Assembly (NCBI GenBank): GCA_964251665.1
Contig: CAXUKO010000011.1
Coordinates: forward strand, 155,340-219,339
Direction of reading: 5' to 3'
Length of the DNA stretch: 64,000 nt
DNA from: JBBQLG01 sp964251665
GTDB lineage: Bacteria; Bacteroidota; Bacteroidia; Cytophagales; Spirosomataceae
A model generated the notes under the pieces. That model searched no databases, had not been told where the DNA came from, and was given only the letters and a program-made list of their open reading frames with translations. The position numbers were made by a program, and so were the translations under genes. Numbering within the stretch: position 1 is the first letter of the stretch; every line of letters starts with the position of its first letter. This document shows positions 51,837-60,387 of the stretch, piece after piece.

Positions 51837-52226
51837 ATGACAACCAGCCGCAACCGACTGCTCTATACTATATTAACGCTTACTGCTGTCATGGCTGGCC
51901 TGGCGTCGCGGCACTTCTTCGGCGATTCGCCGTTTGTGCGGGCGTATGTGGGCGATGCACTATGGGCGTTGATGGTTTTTTTCGGCATCGGGCTGCTCTT
52001 CGCCCGTTGGCCTACCACAACCGTCGCGCTGGTTGCTTTGCTGTTTTCGTTCGGGATTGAGGTTAGTCAATTGTACCATGCGCCTTGGATCGAGACCCTG
52101 CGCCATACGCGGCTGGGTGGCCTGATTCTGGGTTTCAGCTTTGTCTGGAGCGATTTGCTCTGCTACAGCGCGGGTATTGCTGTGGGCGTGGCAGTGGACA
52201 AGGGGTTAAATTCTGGCCGGAAATAA
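51837..52226 (+). CDS. DUF2809 family membrane protein
   Basis: A 129-residue protein with four predicted membrane helices (TILTLTAVMAGLASRHFF, ALWALMVFFGIGLLFA and others). The DUF2809 pattern shows in GDALWALMVFF and FGIEVSQLYHAPWI followed by GLILGFSFVWSDLLCY. This family is related by pattern to VanZ-like proteins; function unknown. It is probably co-transcribed with the aldo/keto reductase. Confidence 0.88.
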   Translation: MTTSRNRLLYTILTLTAVMAGLASRHFFGDSPFVRAYVGDALWALMVFFGIGLLFARWPTTTVALVALLFSFGIEVSQLYHAPWIETLRHTRLGGLILGFSFVWSDLLCYSAGIAVGVAVDKGLNSGRK

Positions 52227-52239
52227 CACACGCTGGTCG

Positions 52240-52974
52240 TTATCGCAGGTTTATATAACAGGGTGTTTCAGTAGCCTGTGCGTTTCCCGTTACGAGGTTG
52301 ATTTGTCCCTGAATGCATCGATTACCCGCGGAGTCAATTGTTCCGTAGCTGAACAGATAAGGGTCGCCGGGAATTCGGGGAATAGTGCCGGGCACGAAAA
52401 ACGAAATACGATCGGGATTAAGAACCGAGGCCTTTGTTTTAGTGCGTAACGCACTGCAGGCCGCTTCGCAGGAGCTGAAAGCGAGTTTGCTGTTGAGGTT
52501 GATAGGCTCTGTGTTCTCATCCCACGGCTCGCGAAACAGGAGCTGCCCCTCCTTTAAATACACACCACGCGGCACAGTTATGGCGTAGCTGGCCGTAGTT
52601 GCGGGATCGTAATTCACCCTAAGCTGCTCATAATGATACACAGTGAGCCAATCCTGTTGATACGTGTAATCTATCCGAAACGACACGCCTTCACGCCAGC
52701 TAATCAGATTACCGCTGACAAACCGAATCTTTGTCTGAAACGTCGCGTCATCAATGTGGTTTCGCCTGATAAATTCCCGTTGCCAAACGCCCAGGTAATA
52801 TTGTGTGAGTGAGTCGGGTGTCTGGTTGATTTTGTAAGTCGGTTGCGCATTCAGAAAGGGGCAGGCGCAGGGGGCATCAGCTTTTTCGCCGGGATCTGAT
52901 AGGTCAACCGCTTCGTGGCGACACCCAGTAAGTGCCGTTAGACAGATAAGCAGAAACAGACGAGTGTACAACAT
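52240..52974 (-). CDS. Lipoprotein of unknown function
   Basis: A 244-residue protein with a lipoprotein signal (MLYTRLFLLICLTALTGC, Cys 18). The mature part is beta-rich with a few extra cysteines (APCACPFLN and EAACSALR). I do not recognise the family. I chose the ATG at 52974 because it gives a proper lipoprotein signal; a longer reading would start at 53013. Its 3' end nearly meets the convergent DUF2809 gene. Confidence 0.82.
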   Translation of the reverse strand: MLYTRLFLLICLTALTGCRHEAVDLSDPGEKADAPCACPFLNAQPTYKINQTPDSLTQYYLGVWQREFIRRNHIDDATFQTKIRFVSGNLISWREGVSFRIDYTYQQDWLTVYHYEQLRVNYDPATTASYAITVPRGVYLKEGQLLFREPWDENTEPINLNSKLAFSSCEAACSALRTKTKASVLNPDRISFFVPGTIPRIPGDPYLFSYGTIDSAGNRCIQGQINLVTGNAQATETPCYINLR

Positions 52975-53047
52975 GCGGCAGTCGGTAAGGAAGTAGTTTC
53001 CTGTAGACCCCAAAGTAAGGTATTTGGTTGGAACTGGCTACTACTGA

Positions 53048-53818
53048 TTAGCCTGCATTAATTCTGAACACGGGTGTCTCCTTCAGCCGCGATGCGATGA
53101 TAAGCTTGGTGCCATCGGTATGCGGCTCAAATAATTCACTAAGTACCTGCGGAGAGTTGTTATGCTGCGATAAGTGCGACAGCAGCACATGGCTCATAAA
53201 AGCAGGCTTGTGCGTTCGGAAAAGGTCCAGGGCCTGCTGATTGGACAAATGACCGTGTCCACCCCGGATGCGCTGCTTGAGGAAAGCGGGGTACTTGCCA
53301 TGTTCCAGCAACTGTTCGTCGTAGTTGGCCTCCAGAAAGGCTGCGTGGCACTGGCTGAAATGGGCAATCAAATGCTCGCAGGGCGCACCAATATCCGTGA
53401 ACACACCCACCTGCGTATCCCCATACGAAATCTGAAAACTATGCGGGTCGCAGGCATCGTGCAGTTTGGGAAACGCCGTAATGCAGAGGTCACCGATCCA
53501 TACCGGTTCATAGGCACGCAGGGGACGAATGGGAAATATCGAGTTAGGCAAACCCGACTGCTGCATTGTTTTGGGCGTGATATAGACCGGCAACTTATAC
53601 TTGCGGGCCAGAAACGGAATGCCGCTTATGTGGTCGGAATGTTCGTGTGAGACAAAAATGGCCTTGACCCGGTTAATGGCCAGCCCAAGCCGTTGCATCC
53701 GGATTTCGGTCTGACGGCAGGAGAGCCCCGCGTCAATTAAAACAGCTTCCTGTTCATTACCAATGTAGTAGCAATTGCCATTGCTGCCGGAATTCAGCGA
53801 AGAAATAAATAGCGACAT
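53048..53818 (-). CDS. MBL-fold metallo-hydrolase (YycJ/WalJ-like)
   Basis: A 256-residue metallo-beta-lactamase-fold protein. The N-terminal SSLNSGSNGNCYYIG and the metal motif HEHSDH near 56-61 are typical of the YycJ/WalJ group, thought to be nucleases linked to DNA or cell-wall regulation in Firmicutes. Other ligands fall in LHDACDPHSF and GGHGHLSNQQ. I place the start at 53818; the longer reading to 53887 would cross the -7 element and an inverted repeat. Confidence 0.9.
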   Translation of the reverse strand: MSLFISSLNSGSNGNCYYIGNEQEAVLIDAGLSCRQTEIRMQRLGLAINRVKAIFVSHEHSDHISGIPFLARKYKLPVYITPKTMQQSGLPNSIFPIRPLRAYEPVWIGDLCITAFPKLHDACDPHSFQISYGDTQVGVFTDIGAPCEHLIAHFSQCHAAFLEANYDEQLLEHGKYPAFLKQRIRGGHGHLSNQQALDLFRTHKPAFMSHVLLSHLSQHNNSPQVLSELFEPHTDGTKLIIASRLKETPVFRINAG

Positions 53819-53825
53819 AAGCCTG

Positions 53826-53833
53826 CAAAGATA
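53826..53833 (-). promoter_or_regulatory. -7 element (TATCTTTG) at the MBL hydrolase gene
   Basis: Read on the minus strand, TATCTTTG ends 8 bases before the ATG at 53818, so the mRNA would have almost no leader. This supports the shorter start. Confidence 0.5.
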
Positions 53834-53837
53834 CGCC

Positions 53838-53898
53838 TTTTCGGGCGGTTGAGTGATGCCATATTCGGGAGAAAAGGCATCACTCAACCGCCCGGAAA
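53838..53898. repeat. Inverted repeat between the second aldo/keto reductase and the MBL gene
   Basis: TTTTCGGGCGGTTGAGTGATG at 53838-53858 faces CATCACTCAACCGCCCGGAA near 53878-53897. It probably ends transcription of the minus-strand reductase gene. Confidence 0.72.
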
Positions 53899-53913
53899 GC
53901 GAAATAAGCGAGC

Positions 53914-54951
53914 TTAGTAAAACCGGGGGGGCGGATTCAGCGTCAGGTTTTGGCGCTGGTGCCAGTATGGATAGATGGTAGGTACTTCGCTGGCTGCATC
54001 CAGCTTTTTGACCTGGTCGGTGGTCAGGTTCCAGCCAACGGCGTCCAGGTTTTGGTTTAGTTGCTCCTCGTTACGGGCGCCGATGATGATGCTCGACACC
54101 GTGGGCCGCTGCAATAACCAGTTCAGCGAAATCTGAGCCACAGATTTACCCGTTTCGGCAGCTACCTCGTCCAGCGCATCGGTGATGGTATAAAACGTTT
54201 CTTCGGGGACAACAGCCTGCGGTACGGGGCTGCCGCCTTCGACTACGCGGCCCTCGGTAGGGGCGGGTTTATTCCGGCCGTATCGGCCACCCAGACGACC
54301 TCCCGCCAGTGGACTCCAGATTAACGCGCCTACGTGCTGATCGATACCCAGCGGCATGAGCTCCCACTCGTATTCGCGGTTCACCAGCGAGTAATAGACC
54401 TGATGAGCCACGTAGCGGTTCCAGCCGTATTTCTCCGAGAGTGCCAGCGACTTCATCAGGTGCCAGCCCGAAAAATTGGAACAGGCAATGTACCGCACTT
54501 TACCACTCTGCACCAGATCGTCCAGCGTGCGGAGCGTTTCGTCTATGGGCGTAACACCATCGAAGCCGTGCATGTGGTAGATGTCGATGTAGTCAGTCTT
54601 AAGCCGCCGGAGACTGCCCTCGCATTGTTTCATCAGATGAAAACGCGACGAGCCCTGATTGTTCGGACCTTCGCCGAACGGAAATGTTGCCTTGGTCGAA
54701 ATCAGAACTTTATCCCGCAGGCCGCTAAGTGCCTGCCCCAGAATTCCCTCGGCCATGCCGTCGGAATAAATATCGGCTGTATCGAACAGATTGACGCCGA
54801 CCTCCAGGCAGCGGTTGACCAGCCGGGTAGCTTCCTCAGTTTGGGTACTGCCCCAGGCTTTAAAAAATTGATTGCCGCCCCCAAAGGTGGCCGTGCCAAA
54901 ACTCAGCACCGGCACCTGTAAGCCCGACGCACCTAATTGTCTGTATTCCAT
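53914..54951 (-). CDS. Aldo/keto reductase
   Basis: A 345-residue aldo/keto reductase of the AKR11/YajO-like group, distinct from the one at 50.8 kb. VLSFGTATFGGG begins the barrel, NLFDTADIYSDGMAEGILG has the catalytic Asp and Tyr, VLISTKATF the Lys and IYHMHGFD the His. LNWLLQRPTVSSIIIGARN is the cofactor-binding end. No pathway partner is adjacent. Confidence 0.93.
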   Translation of the reverse strand: MEYRQLGASGLQVPVLSFGTATFGGGNQFFKAWGSTQTEEATRLVNRCLEVGVNLFDTADIYSDGMAEGILGQALSGLRDKVLISTKATFPFGEGPNNQGSSRFHLMKQCEGSLRRLKTDYIDIYHMHGFDGVTPIDETLRTLDDLVQSGKVRYIACSNFSGWHLMKSLALSEKYGWNRYVAHQVYYSLVNREYEWELMPLGIDQHVGALIWSPLAGGRLGGRYGRNKPAPTEGRVVEGGSPVPQAVVPEETFYTITDALDEVAAETGKSVAQISLNWLLQRPTVSSIIIGARNEEQLNQNLDAVGWNLTTDQVKKLDAASEVPTIYPYWHQRQNLTLNPPPRFY

Positions 54952-55082
54952 ACGTATTTTTTTATTGAGGCTTGCTTTTGGTTCAATTAACAGGAGTATA
55001 ACCAGTCAGACTACATACCAGCCGGAAAGATAATTGTATGGGCGTGGATAAATTCGGGAAGGGCTACGAGCGGGAGATGATG

Positions 55083-55090
55083 TAAATTTG
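55083..55090 (+). promoter_or_regulatory. -7 element (TAAATTTG) before dinB
   Basis: TAAATTTG lies 13 bases before the GTG start. No -33 TTG is visible at the right distance. Confidence 0.35.
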
Positions 55091-55103
55091 TCTAAAAAGC
55101 AGT

Positions 55104-56183
55104 GTGGAAACCGCCCAGCCCCGAAAAATCATTCACATCGACATGGATGCCTTTTATGCGTCCGTCGAGCAGCGCGATAACCCCGAGTTGCGGGGCAAGC
55201 CTGTGGCGGTGGGTGGCTCGCGGCAGCGGGGTGTGGTGGCCGCAGCCAGTTATGAGGCCCGTCAGTTTGGGGTTCATTCGGCCATGGCTTCGTCGGTGGC
55301 TATCCGGCGGTGTCCCGACCTGATCTTCGTTAAACCGCGTTTTGATGTTTACAAAGCCGTTTCTGCGCAGATACGCACCATCTTCGCGGCTTATACCGAC
55401 CTGATCGAGCCATTATCACTGGATGAAGCTTATCTGGATGTAACGGATACCACTACACCCGATCTGTCGGCGACCCAGATTGCGCAGCGCATCAAGGAGC
55501 AGATCAAGCAGGAAACCGGCCTGACAGCGTCGGCAGGGGTGTCTTACAACAAGTTTCTGGCCAAATTAGCCTCCGATTACCGAAAACCTGACGGCTTGTA
55601 TGTCATCAAGCCTAAGCAGGGATTAGGCTTCGTGGAGGAACTAAAAGTAGGACAGTTTCACGGCGTTGGTCGGGTAACGGCCACTAAGATGAATCAGCTT
55701 GGTATCTTTACCGGTCTGGATTTGCGGCAGCAGTCCGAAGCATTCCTGACCCGGCATTTCGGAAAAGTGGGGCATCATTACTATTCCATTGCGCGGGCGG
55801 TGGATCACCGGCCCGTTCAGGCGAACCGCATCCGAAAGTCGGTTGGGTCCGAGACAACATTTGAGCAGGATTTAACCGAAGCAGACGCGTTACTGGCCGG
55901 TATGAAGCCGCTGGCTGCCGATGTATGGGCCTATTGCGAGCGCACGGGTACACGAGGACGCACGGTTACGCTGAAAGTGAAGTTTGCGGACTTTCATCAG
56001 ATTACCCGGAGTAAAACCATGCCGGGTATTGTTGCCACGAAGGACGCGCTCGAACGTGTCTCGTCCGACTTACTTTCGGCCTTATTGCCGGTTGAGAAAG
56101 GCGTCCGGCTGCTGGGCGTTTCCCTGTCGAGTCTTCAGGCGGAGGATGCTCCTATCAGTGGGCAGTTACGGCTGGATTTATAG
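55104..56183 (+). CDS. dinB: DNA polymerase IV (Y-family)
   Basis: A 359-residue translesion polymerase. The metal site IHIDMDAFYASVE is at 10-22 and the second acidic pair in SLDEAYLD near 105-112. AGVSYNKFLAKLASDYRKPDG and the helix-hairpin-helix region FHGVGRVTATKMN follow, then the little-finger domain. It lacks a clear C-terminal clamp-binding QxxLF motif. The start is a GTG at 55104; no LexA-type palindrome is evident upstream. Confidence 0.95.
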   Translation: METAQPRKIIHIDMDAFYASVEQRDNPELRGKPVAVGGSRQRGVVAAASYEARQFGVHSAMASSVAIRRCPDLIFVKPRFDVYKAVSAQIRTIFAAYTDLIEPLSLDEAYLDVTDTTTPDLSATQIAQRIKEQIKQETGLTASAGVSYNKFLAKLASDYRKPDGLYVIKPKQGLGFVEELKVGQFHGVGRVTATKMNQLGIFTGLDLRQQSEAFLTRHFGKVGHHYYSIARAVDHRPVQANRIRKSVGSETTFEQDLTEADALLAGMKPLAADVWAYCERTGTRGRTVTLKVKFADFHQITRSKTMPGIVATKDALERVSSDLLSALLPVEKGVRLLGVSLSSLQAEDAPISGQLRLDL

Positions 56184-56287
56184 AACAGGCTAACCGCAAA
56201 AAAGAACTGAACGCTAAGCCATTTCTATGGCCTGCGCGTTCATGTATGAAGTGACTAATGAAACCAATTGATTCTGCTAAACAGCTT

Positions 56288-56767
56288 ATGATGAAAATAT
56301 ACAGTGTTCTCCTGCTGGTCTGTGCGCTGGCTGCCGGTAGTTGTCAACCAGGTGAGCGGACCCCATGCACGGCGGCTACCGTTACCACAACGGCCCCTGA
56401 GAACGAGATCGCGGCCCTAAAACAGTATATCGACTCGACTAAAATAAACGCTACGGCCGATAAACGGGGTTTCTATTACACCATTCAGTCGCCCGGCTCC
56501 GGTACCAAACCAACAGTATGTTCCAACGTGACGGTCGGCTATAGCGGAAAACTGACCAATGGTAACACCTTCGACAGTTCGACAGGTATCAGTTTCGGCC
56601 TGAATCAGCTGATTCTTGGCTGGCAGGAGGGCATTCCGTTGATTGCACCCGGTGGCAGCATTACGCTCTACCTGCCGCCGAGTCTGGCGTATGGGGCGCA
56701 GGAGCAGAATGGGATTCCGGCTAATTCGATCCTGATCTTCAAAATTGATCTGATCCGCGTCAATTAG
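56288..56767 (+). CDS. FKBP-type peptidyl-prolyl isomerase lipoprotein
   Basis: A 159-residue protein with a lipoprotein signal ending at AAGSC and one FKBP domain (about 55-159): VTVGYSGKLTNGNTFDSS, LILGWQEGIPLIAPGG, YLPPSLAYGAQEQNGIPANS and ILIFKIDLIRV. These carry the usual aromatic active-site residues. It should fold proline-containing proteins in the periplasm. ATGs at 56288 and 56291 are equivalent; an upstream ATG at 56258 would spoil the signal peptide. Confidence 0.9.
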   Translation: MMKIYSVLLLVCALAAGSCQPGERTPCTAATVTTTAPENEIAALKQYIDSTKINATADKRGFYYTIQSPGSGTKPTVCSNVTVGYSGKLTNGNTFDSSTGISFGLNQLILGWQEGIPLIAPGGSITLYLPPSLAYGAQEQNGIPANSILIFKIDLIRVN

Positions 56768-56779
56768 AGAAAGCTGTAA

Positions 56780-56842
56780 CAAAAAATGGGTCAATAGGCA
56801 TGCCGTATCTTGGATATAAGGCATACCTATTAACCCATTTTT
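56780..56842. terminator. Bidirectional terminator between the FKBP gene and the GNAT-nitrilase gene
   Basis: AAAAAATGGGTCAATAGGCATG faces CATACCTATTAACCCATTTTTT near 56822-56842. The A6 and T6 ends let it serve both convergent genes. Confidence 0.82.
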
Positions 56843-56857
56843 TGGGCGTAAATCAGT

Positions 56858-58453
56858 CTAATCCGTAACCACAACTACTGGCACAGGAGCTAATGGACTG
56901 TTTTCGGGGTCTTCTTTGCGCTCGTTGGCTTTTCTGGCTAACTTCTTCACCTTTACATCATACAAGTCTGTCCGGCGGTCTTTCAGCGTCTGTACCGAGC
57001 CGTGTTCGTGTAACTCCTTCAGCAGCGACAGGTCTACGTCGGCAATGATCATCAGCTCGGTGTTGGGCGTAGCTTCGGCCTTTACCGCGTTGGTCGGAAA
57101 CTGGAAATCCGATGGTGTAAATACCCCCGATTGCGCGTAGTTGATGTCCATGTTGTTCACCTTTGGCAGGTTCCCTACACAGCCCGAGATAGCCACGTAA
57201 CACTCATTTTCGATGGCCCGCGCCTGAGCGCAGTTTCGAACCCGTGAGTAGCCGTTCTGCGTATCGGTCAGGAAGGGCACGAACAGAATCTGCATCCCCT
57301 GAGCCGCCTGAATCCGGGCCAGTTCGGGGAATTCGACATCGTAGCAAATCGAGATGCCAATCTTACCACAGTCGGTGTCGAACGTCCGAATTTCGTTACC
57401 GCCCACCATGCCGTAATGCCGCACTTCGTTAGGCGTAATATGAATTTTGCGGTATTCCTCCCACGACCCATCGCGACGGCAGAGGTAAGCCACGTTATAA
57501 AGCTTCCCATCGTCATCCACCAGCGGCATGCTGCCACCCACAATATTCACGTTGTAGGCAATAGCGAACTCAACCAGTTTGTCGCGTACCTCGTCGGTAT
57601 AGCCCGCCAGTCGGCGAATGGCTACCGGCTCGGGCAGGTCGTTAAACTCCGCCATCAGGGGCGTATTAAAGAACTCCGGTAACAGCAGAAAGTCAGCCTT
57701 GTAATCGCTGACGGCGTTCACAAAAAACTCCACCTGATCGAAAAAAGCCTGCACGTTGCGGAAGTGTCGCATCTGCCACTGTACCACCCCTAAACGGATA
57801 ATTGAGTCGGTATGCGGACGTTTATCTTTTTCATCGACGTAGTAAATATTGATCCATTCCAGCAGCGTCGCGAATTCTTTGGACTCGCTATCGCCGGGCA
57901 GATACCCCCGCAGTACCTTCTTGACGTGGAAATCGTTGGATAACTGAAAGGTCAGCGTTGAATCATAGATCTCTTTCTGCTTCACTTTCGTGATATATTC
58001 CCGGGGCGACATTTCGTCCGAGTACTTATTATACGTCGGAATACGTCCCCCAGCCAGAATGCCTTTCAGGTTAAGTGATTCACAAAGTTCCTTACGGGCA
58101 TCGTAAAGCCGCCGACCGAGCCGCAGGTCGCGGAAGTCGGGATGCACAAATACCTCAATGCCGTAGAGGTAGTCGCCATGATCATTATGGGTACTGAACG
58201 TATAGCCGCCCGTAATTTCGTAGTACGTGTGGTTATCGCCGAAGTCTTCGTGTTTGATACGGATAGCTAATGCGCAGGCTACCACTTTACCATCTACTTC
58301 GACACAAAACTGGCCTTCTGGAAAGATGTTGAGCAGCTTTGTGATTTTGCTCTTTTCCCAATAATCACCGCCAATGCCGCTATAAACCTCAATCATTGCC
58401 TCTTTGAGGTCGGGGTAATCGGATTTCTGAAGGTTGCGTGTCTGAATATGCAT
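56858..58453 (-). CDS. GNAT acetyltransferase-nitrilase fusion protein
   Basis: A 531-residue two-domain enzyme. Residues 1-200 are a GNAT acetyltransferase-like domain (YGIEVFVHPDFRDLRLGRRLYD). Residues 225-510 are a carbon-nitrogen hydrolase with the triad Glu in LLLPEFFNT (near 257), Lys in EEYRKIHIT (near 332) and Cys in GISICYDVEFPE (near 367). The order is a known fusion among bacterial Nit branches. An amide could be made or cleaved together with acetyl transfer, but the substrate is unknown. The C-terminus is a charged linker and Pro/Val tail. Confidence 0.92.
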   Translation of the reverse strand: MHIQTRNLQKSDYPDLKEAMIEVYSGIGGDYWEKSKITKLLNIFPEGQFCVEVDGKVVACALAIRIKHEDFGDNHTYYEITGGYTFSTHNDHGDYLYGIEVFVHPDFRDLRLGRRLYDARKELCESLNLKGILAGGRIPTYNKYSDEMSPREYITKVKQKEIYDSTLTFQLSNDFHVKKVLRGYLPGDSESKEFATLLEWINIYYVDEKDKRPHTDSIIRLGVVQWQMRHFRNVQAFFDQVEFFVNAVSDYKADFLLLPEFFNTPLMAEFNDLPEPVAIRRLAGYTDEVRDKLVEFAIAYNVNIVGGSMPLVDDDGKLYNVAYLCRRDGSWEEYRKIHITPNEVRHYGMVGGNEIRTFDTDCGKIGISICYDVEFPELARIQAAQGMQILFVPFLTDTQNGYSRVRNCAQARAIENECYVAISGCVGNLPKVNNMDINYAQSGVFTPSDFQFPTNAVKAEATPNTELMIIADVDLSLLKELHEHGSVQTLKDRRTDLYDVKVKKLARKANERKEDPENSPLAPVPVVVVTD

Positions 58454-58579
58454 ATAACTGTGAGTCGTAACTTTGATGCGTCGGATTAGGGTGATTTCAC
58501 TGATTGTAATTATCAGTAAAAACCGTTGAAGCCATGACTGTGATATGAAAAAGCCGTTTTATCCGGCCAATCCGACGAA

Positions 58580-59593
58580 TCACAATCCAGATAATATTGC
58601 TTCCAGCTCGGCTAAGTGTTCATCCGTAAAGTCCAGATGCGTAACAAAACGCACCAGATGCTTCCCGAAGGTAACAGCAGCAATGCCGTGAGTCGCTAAG
58701 TTAACAACATAGTCGGAGGCCAGTATGGTTTCGGGAAGTCTGAAAATGACGATGTTCGTATCGATGGGATAAATTTCCTGTACTTCGGGCCGCTTCTCCA
58801 GCATGGCACCAATCCGGCGCGCCCGCGAATGGTCCAGCTTAAGGCGGTTCACGTTATGATCGAGGGCATAAATACCCGCTGCGGCCAGAAAACCAGCCTG
58901 CCGCCAGCCGCCACCCATAAGTTTCCGGAAACGGCGGGCTCGTTTAATGAAATCGGCTTTTCCCAGTAGGAGCGAACCCACCGGGCAACCCAGTCCTTTG
59001 GATAGACAGATGCTGATGGAATCGAACTGTTGCCCGTAGGCCTCGGGACTTTCGCCGGTTTCGACCAGTGCGTTGAATAGACGCGCACCGTCTAAGTGCA
59101 GAATCAGGCCGTGCTCGTCGCAAACCTGTTTAATGGCGGCAATCTCGGGTACGGTGTAGTAACAGCCCCCCCCCTTGTTGATCGTGTTTTCGAGGCATAC
59201 CAGGCTGGTTTGGGGCTTGTGTACATCATCGGGCTGGATATGGTCACGGACTAGCGCGGGAGTGAGTTTACCGTGTTCGCCCTGCGCCAGACTTACCGAC
59301 GCCAGCGCATTGACGGCAATGCCGCCCCCTTCGTAGAGGTAGACATGTGAGAGTTGATCGCAGATCACATCGTCGCCGGGGCGGGTGTGGGTACGGATCG
59401 CGAGTTGGTTGGTCATCGTGCCTGATGCACAGAATAGGGCCGCTTCCATGCCGAACAGGGCAGCTGCCTTGGCTTCAAGGGCATTAACGGTTGGGTCGTC
59501 GCCCAGCACGTCGTCGCCGAGGGGGGCATTAAACATAGCCTCGCGCATGGCGGGCGTTGGACGGGTAACGGTATCGCTTCGTAGGTCAATCAT
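58580..59593 (-). CDS. ltaE: Low-specificity L-threonine aldolase
   Basis: A 337-residue PLP enzyme that cleaves threonine to glycine and acetaldehyde. MIDLRSDTVTRPTPAMREAM is the family N-terminus, HLDGARLFNA carries the Asp and Arg that hold PLP, and SISICLSKGLGCPVGS the Schiff-base Lys near 200. I chose the ATG at 59593; a longer reading to 59671 would reach into the inverted repeat upstream. It runs the same way as the GNAT-nitrilase gene, 126 bases away. Confidence 0.93.
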   Translation of the reverse strand: MIDLRSDTVTRPTPAMREAMFNAPLGDDVLGDDPTVNALEAKAAALFGMEAALFCASGTMTNQLAIRTHTRPGDDVICDQLSHVYLYEGGGIAVNALASVSLAQGEHGKLTPALVRDHIQPDDVHKPQTSLVCLENTINKGGGCYYTVPEIAAIKQVCDEHGLILHLDGARLFNALVETGESPEAYGQQFDSISICLSKGLGCPVGSLLLGKADFIKRARRFRKLMGGGWRQAGFLAAAGIYALDHNVNRLKLDHSRARRIGAMLEKRPEVQEIYPIDTNIVIFRLPETILASDYVVNLATHGIAAVTFGKHLVRFVTHLDFTDEHLAELEAILSGL

Positions 59594-59643
59594 ACCCCAA
59601 ATTTCGCCCCTAATGACGTATCGACAAAGACTTCGACTATTTC

Positions 59644-59775
59644 GGTGGTGTCGGTTTCTCAAAACCGACACGTTCGCGTCAGCAGGTGCGTTGACTTAGA
59701 TACCGGCTGCCTGTCGGTTTTGACCGGGCTGGCGTACCAGGAACCGACACCACCAGCAGCGGAAGATACCGACAC
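59644..59775. repeat. GTGTCGG-family inverted repeats
   Basis: GTGTCGGTTTCTCAAAACCGACAC at 59648-59671 is cut here as arms GTGTCGGTTT and AAACCGACAC. A larger pair, GGTGGTGTCGGTT and AACCGACACCACC (59743-59755), encloses it, and further GTCGGTTTTGACC and ACCGACAC copies follow. The family also occurs at 41529-41594. It fills most of the 264-base space between ltaE and the divergent osmC-like gene. Confidence 0.7.
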
Positions 59776-59857
59776 TACCAGAACCCCGTAAACCAAAGCT
59801 TCGGCTGGTTAGTTGGTATGAGTGGGTTAACGAACTCATCTTAAAAATCCCACAAGT

Positions 59858-60292
59858 ATGTTAAAACGCAGAGCTTCAGCTGTCTGGAAAGGCAGCCTTC
59901 AGGACGGTACCGGTACTATATCGTCCACGAGTGGCGTACTGAGCGAAACGCCCTATTCGTTTAAAACTCGTTTGGTTAGCGAAGACGGTAAAGCGGGCAC
60001 TAACCCCGAAGAATTATTGGCAGCTGCCCACGCCGGTTGCTACGCCATGGCGGTAGGCGCTACACTCGGTCAGGCGGGTTTGACCGCTGACTCGCTGGAA
60101 GTGAGTGCTGTGCTGACGCTGGATACCGACACACTATCGGTTACGGCGGTTGAACTAACGCTGAAAGGCACGGTGCCGGGCGTGAGTCAGGAGCAGTTTA
60201 TGGAAGTAGCCGAAGGTGCTAAAAAGGGTTGTATTATCTCGAAAGCGCTGGCACCCAGCATTACTATCACTCTGAACGCAACACTGGTATAG
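59858..60292 (+). CDS. OsmC family peroxiredoxin
   Basis: A 144-residue OsmC/Ohr-type protein that reduces organic hydroperoxides. The two redox cysteines are Cys61 in AHAGCYAMAVG and Cys125 in AKKGCIISKAL; NPEELLAAAH is the family signature. It is a single gene with a terminator downstream. Confidence 0.94.
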   Translation: MLKRRASAVWKGSLQDGTGTISSTSGVLSETPYSFKTRLVSEDGKAGTNPEELLAAAHAGCYAMAVGATLGQAGLTADSLEVSAVLTLDTDTLSVTAVELTLKGTVPGVSQEQFMEVAEGAKKGCIISKALAPSITITLNATLV

Positions 60293-60322
60293 TATATCCA
60301 GTACAGGAACGCGTCCTTTACA

Positions 60323-60358
60323 GGCCTGTAGGGTTTTCTAAACCTTACAGGCTTTTTT
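60323..60358. terminator. Intrinsic terminator after the OsmC gene
   Basis: GCCTGTAGGGTTT and AAACCTTACAGGC form the stem around a short loop, followed by TTTTTT. Confidence 0.82.
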
Positions 60359-60387
60359 CGTAGTTTTGTATAAAGGCAAGATAAACT

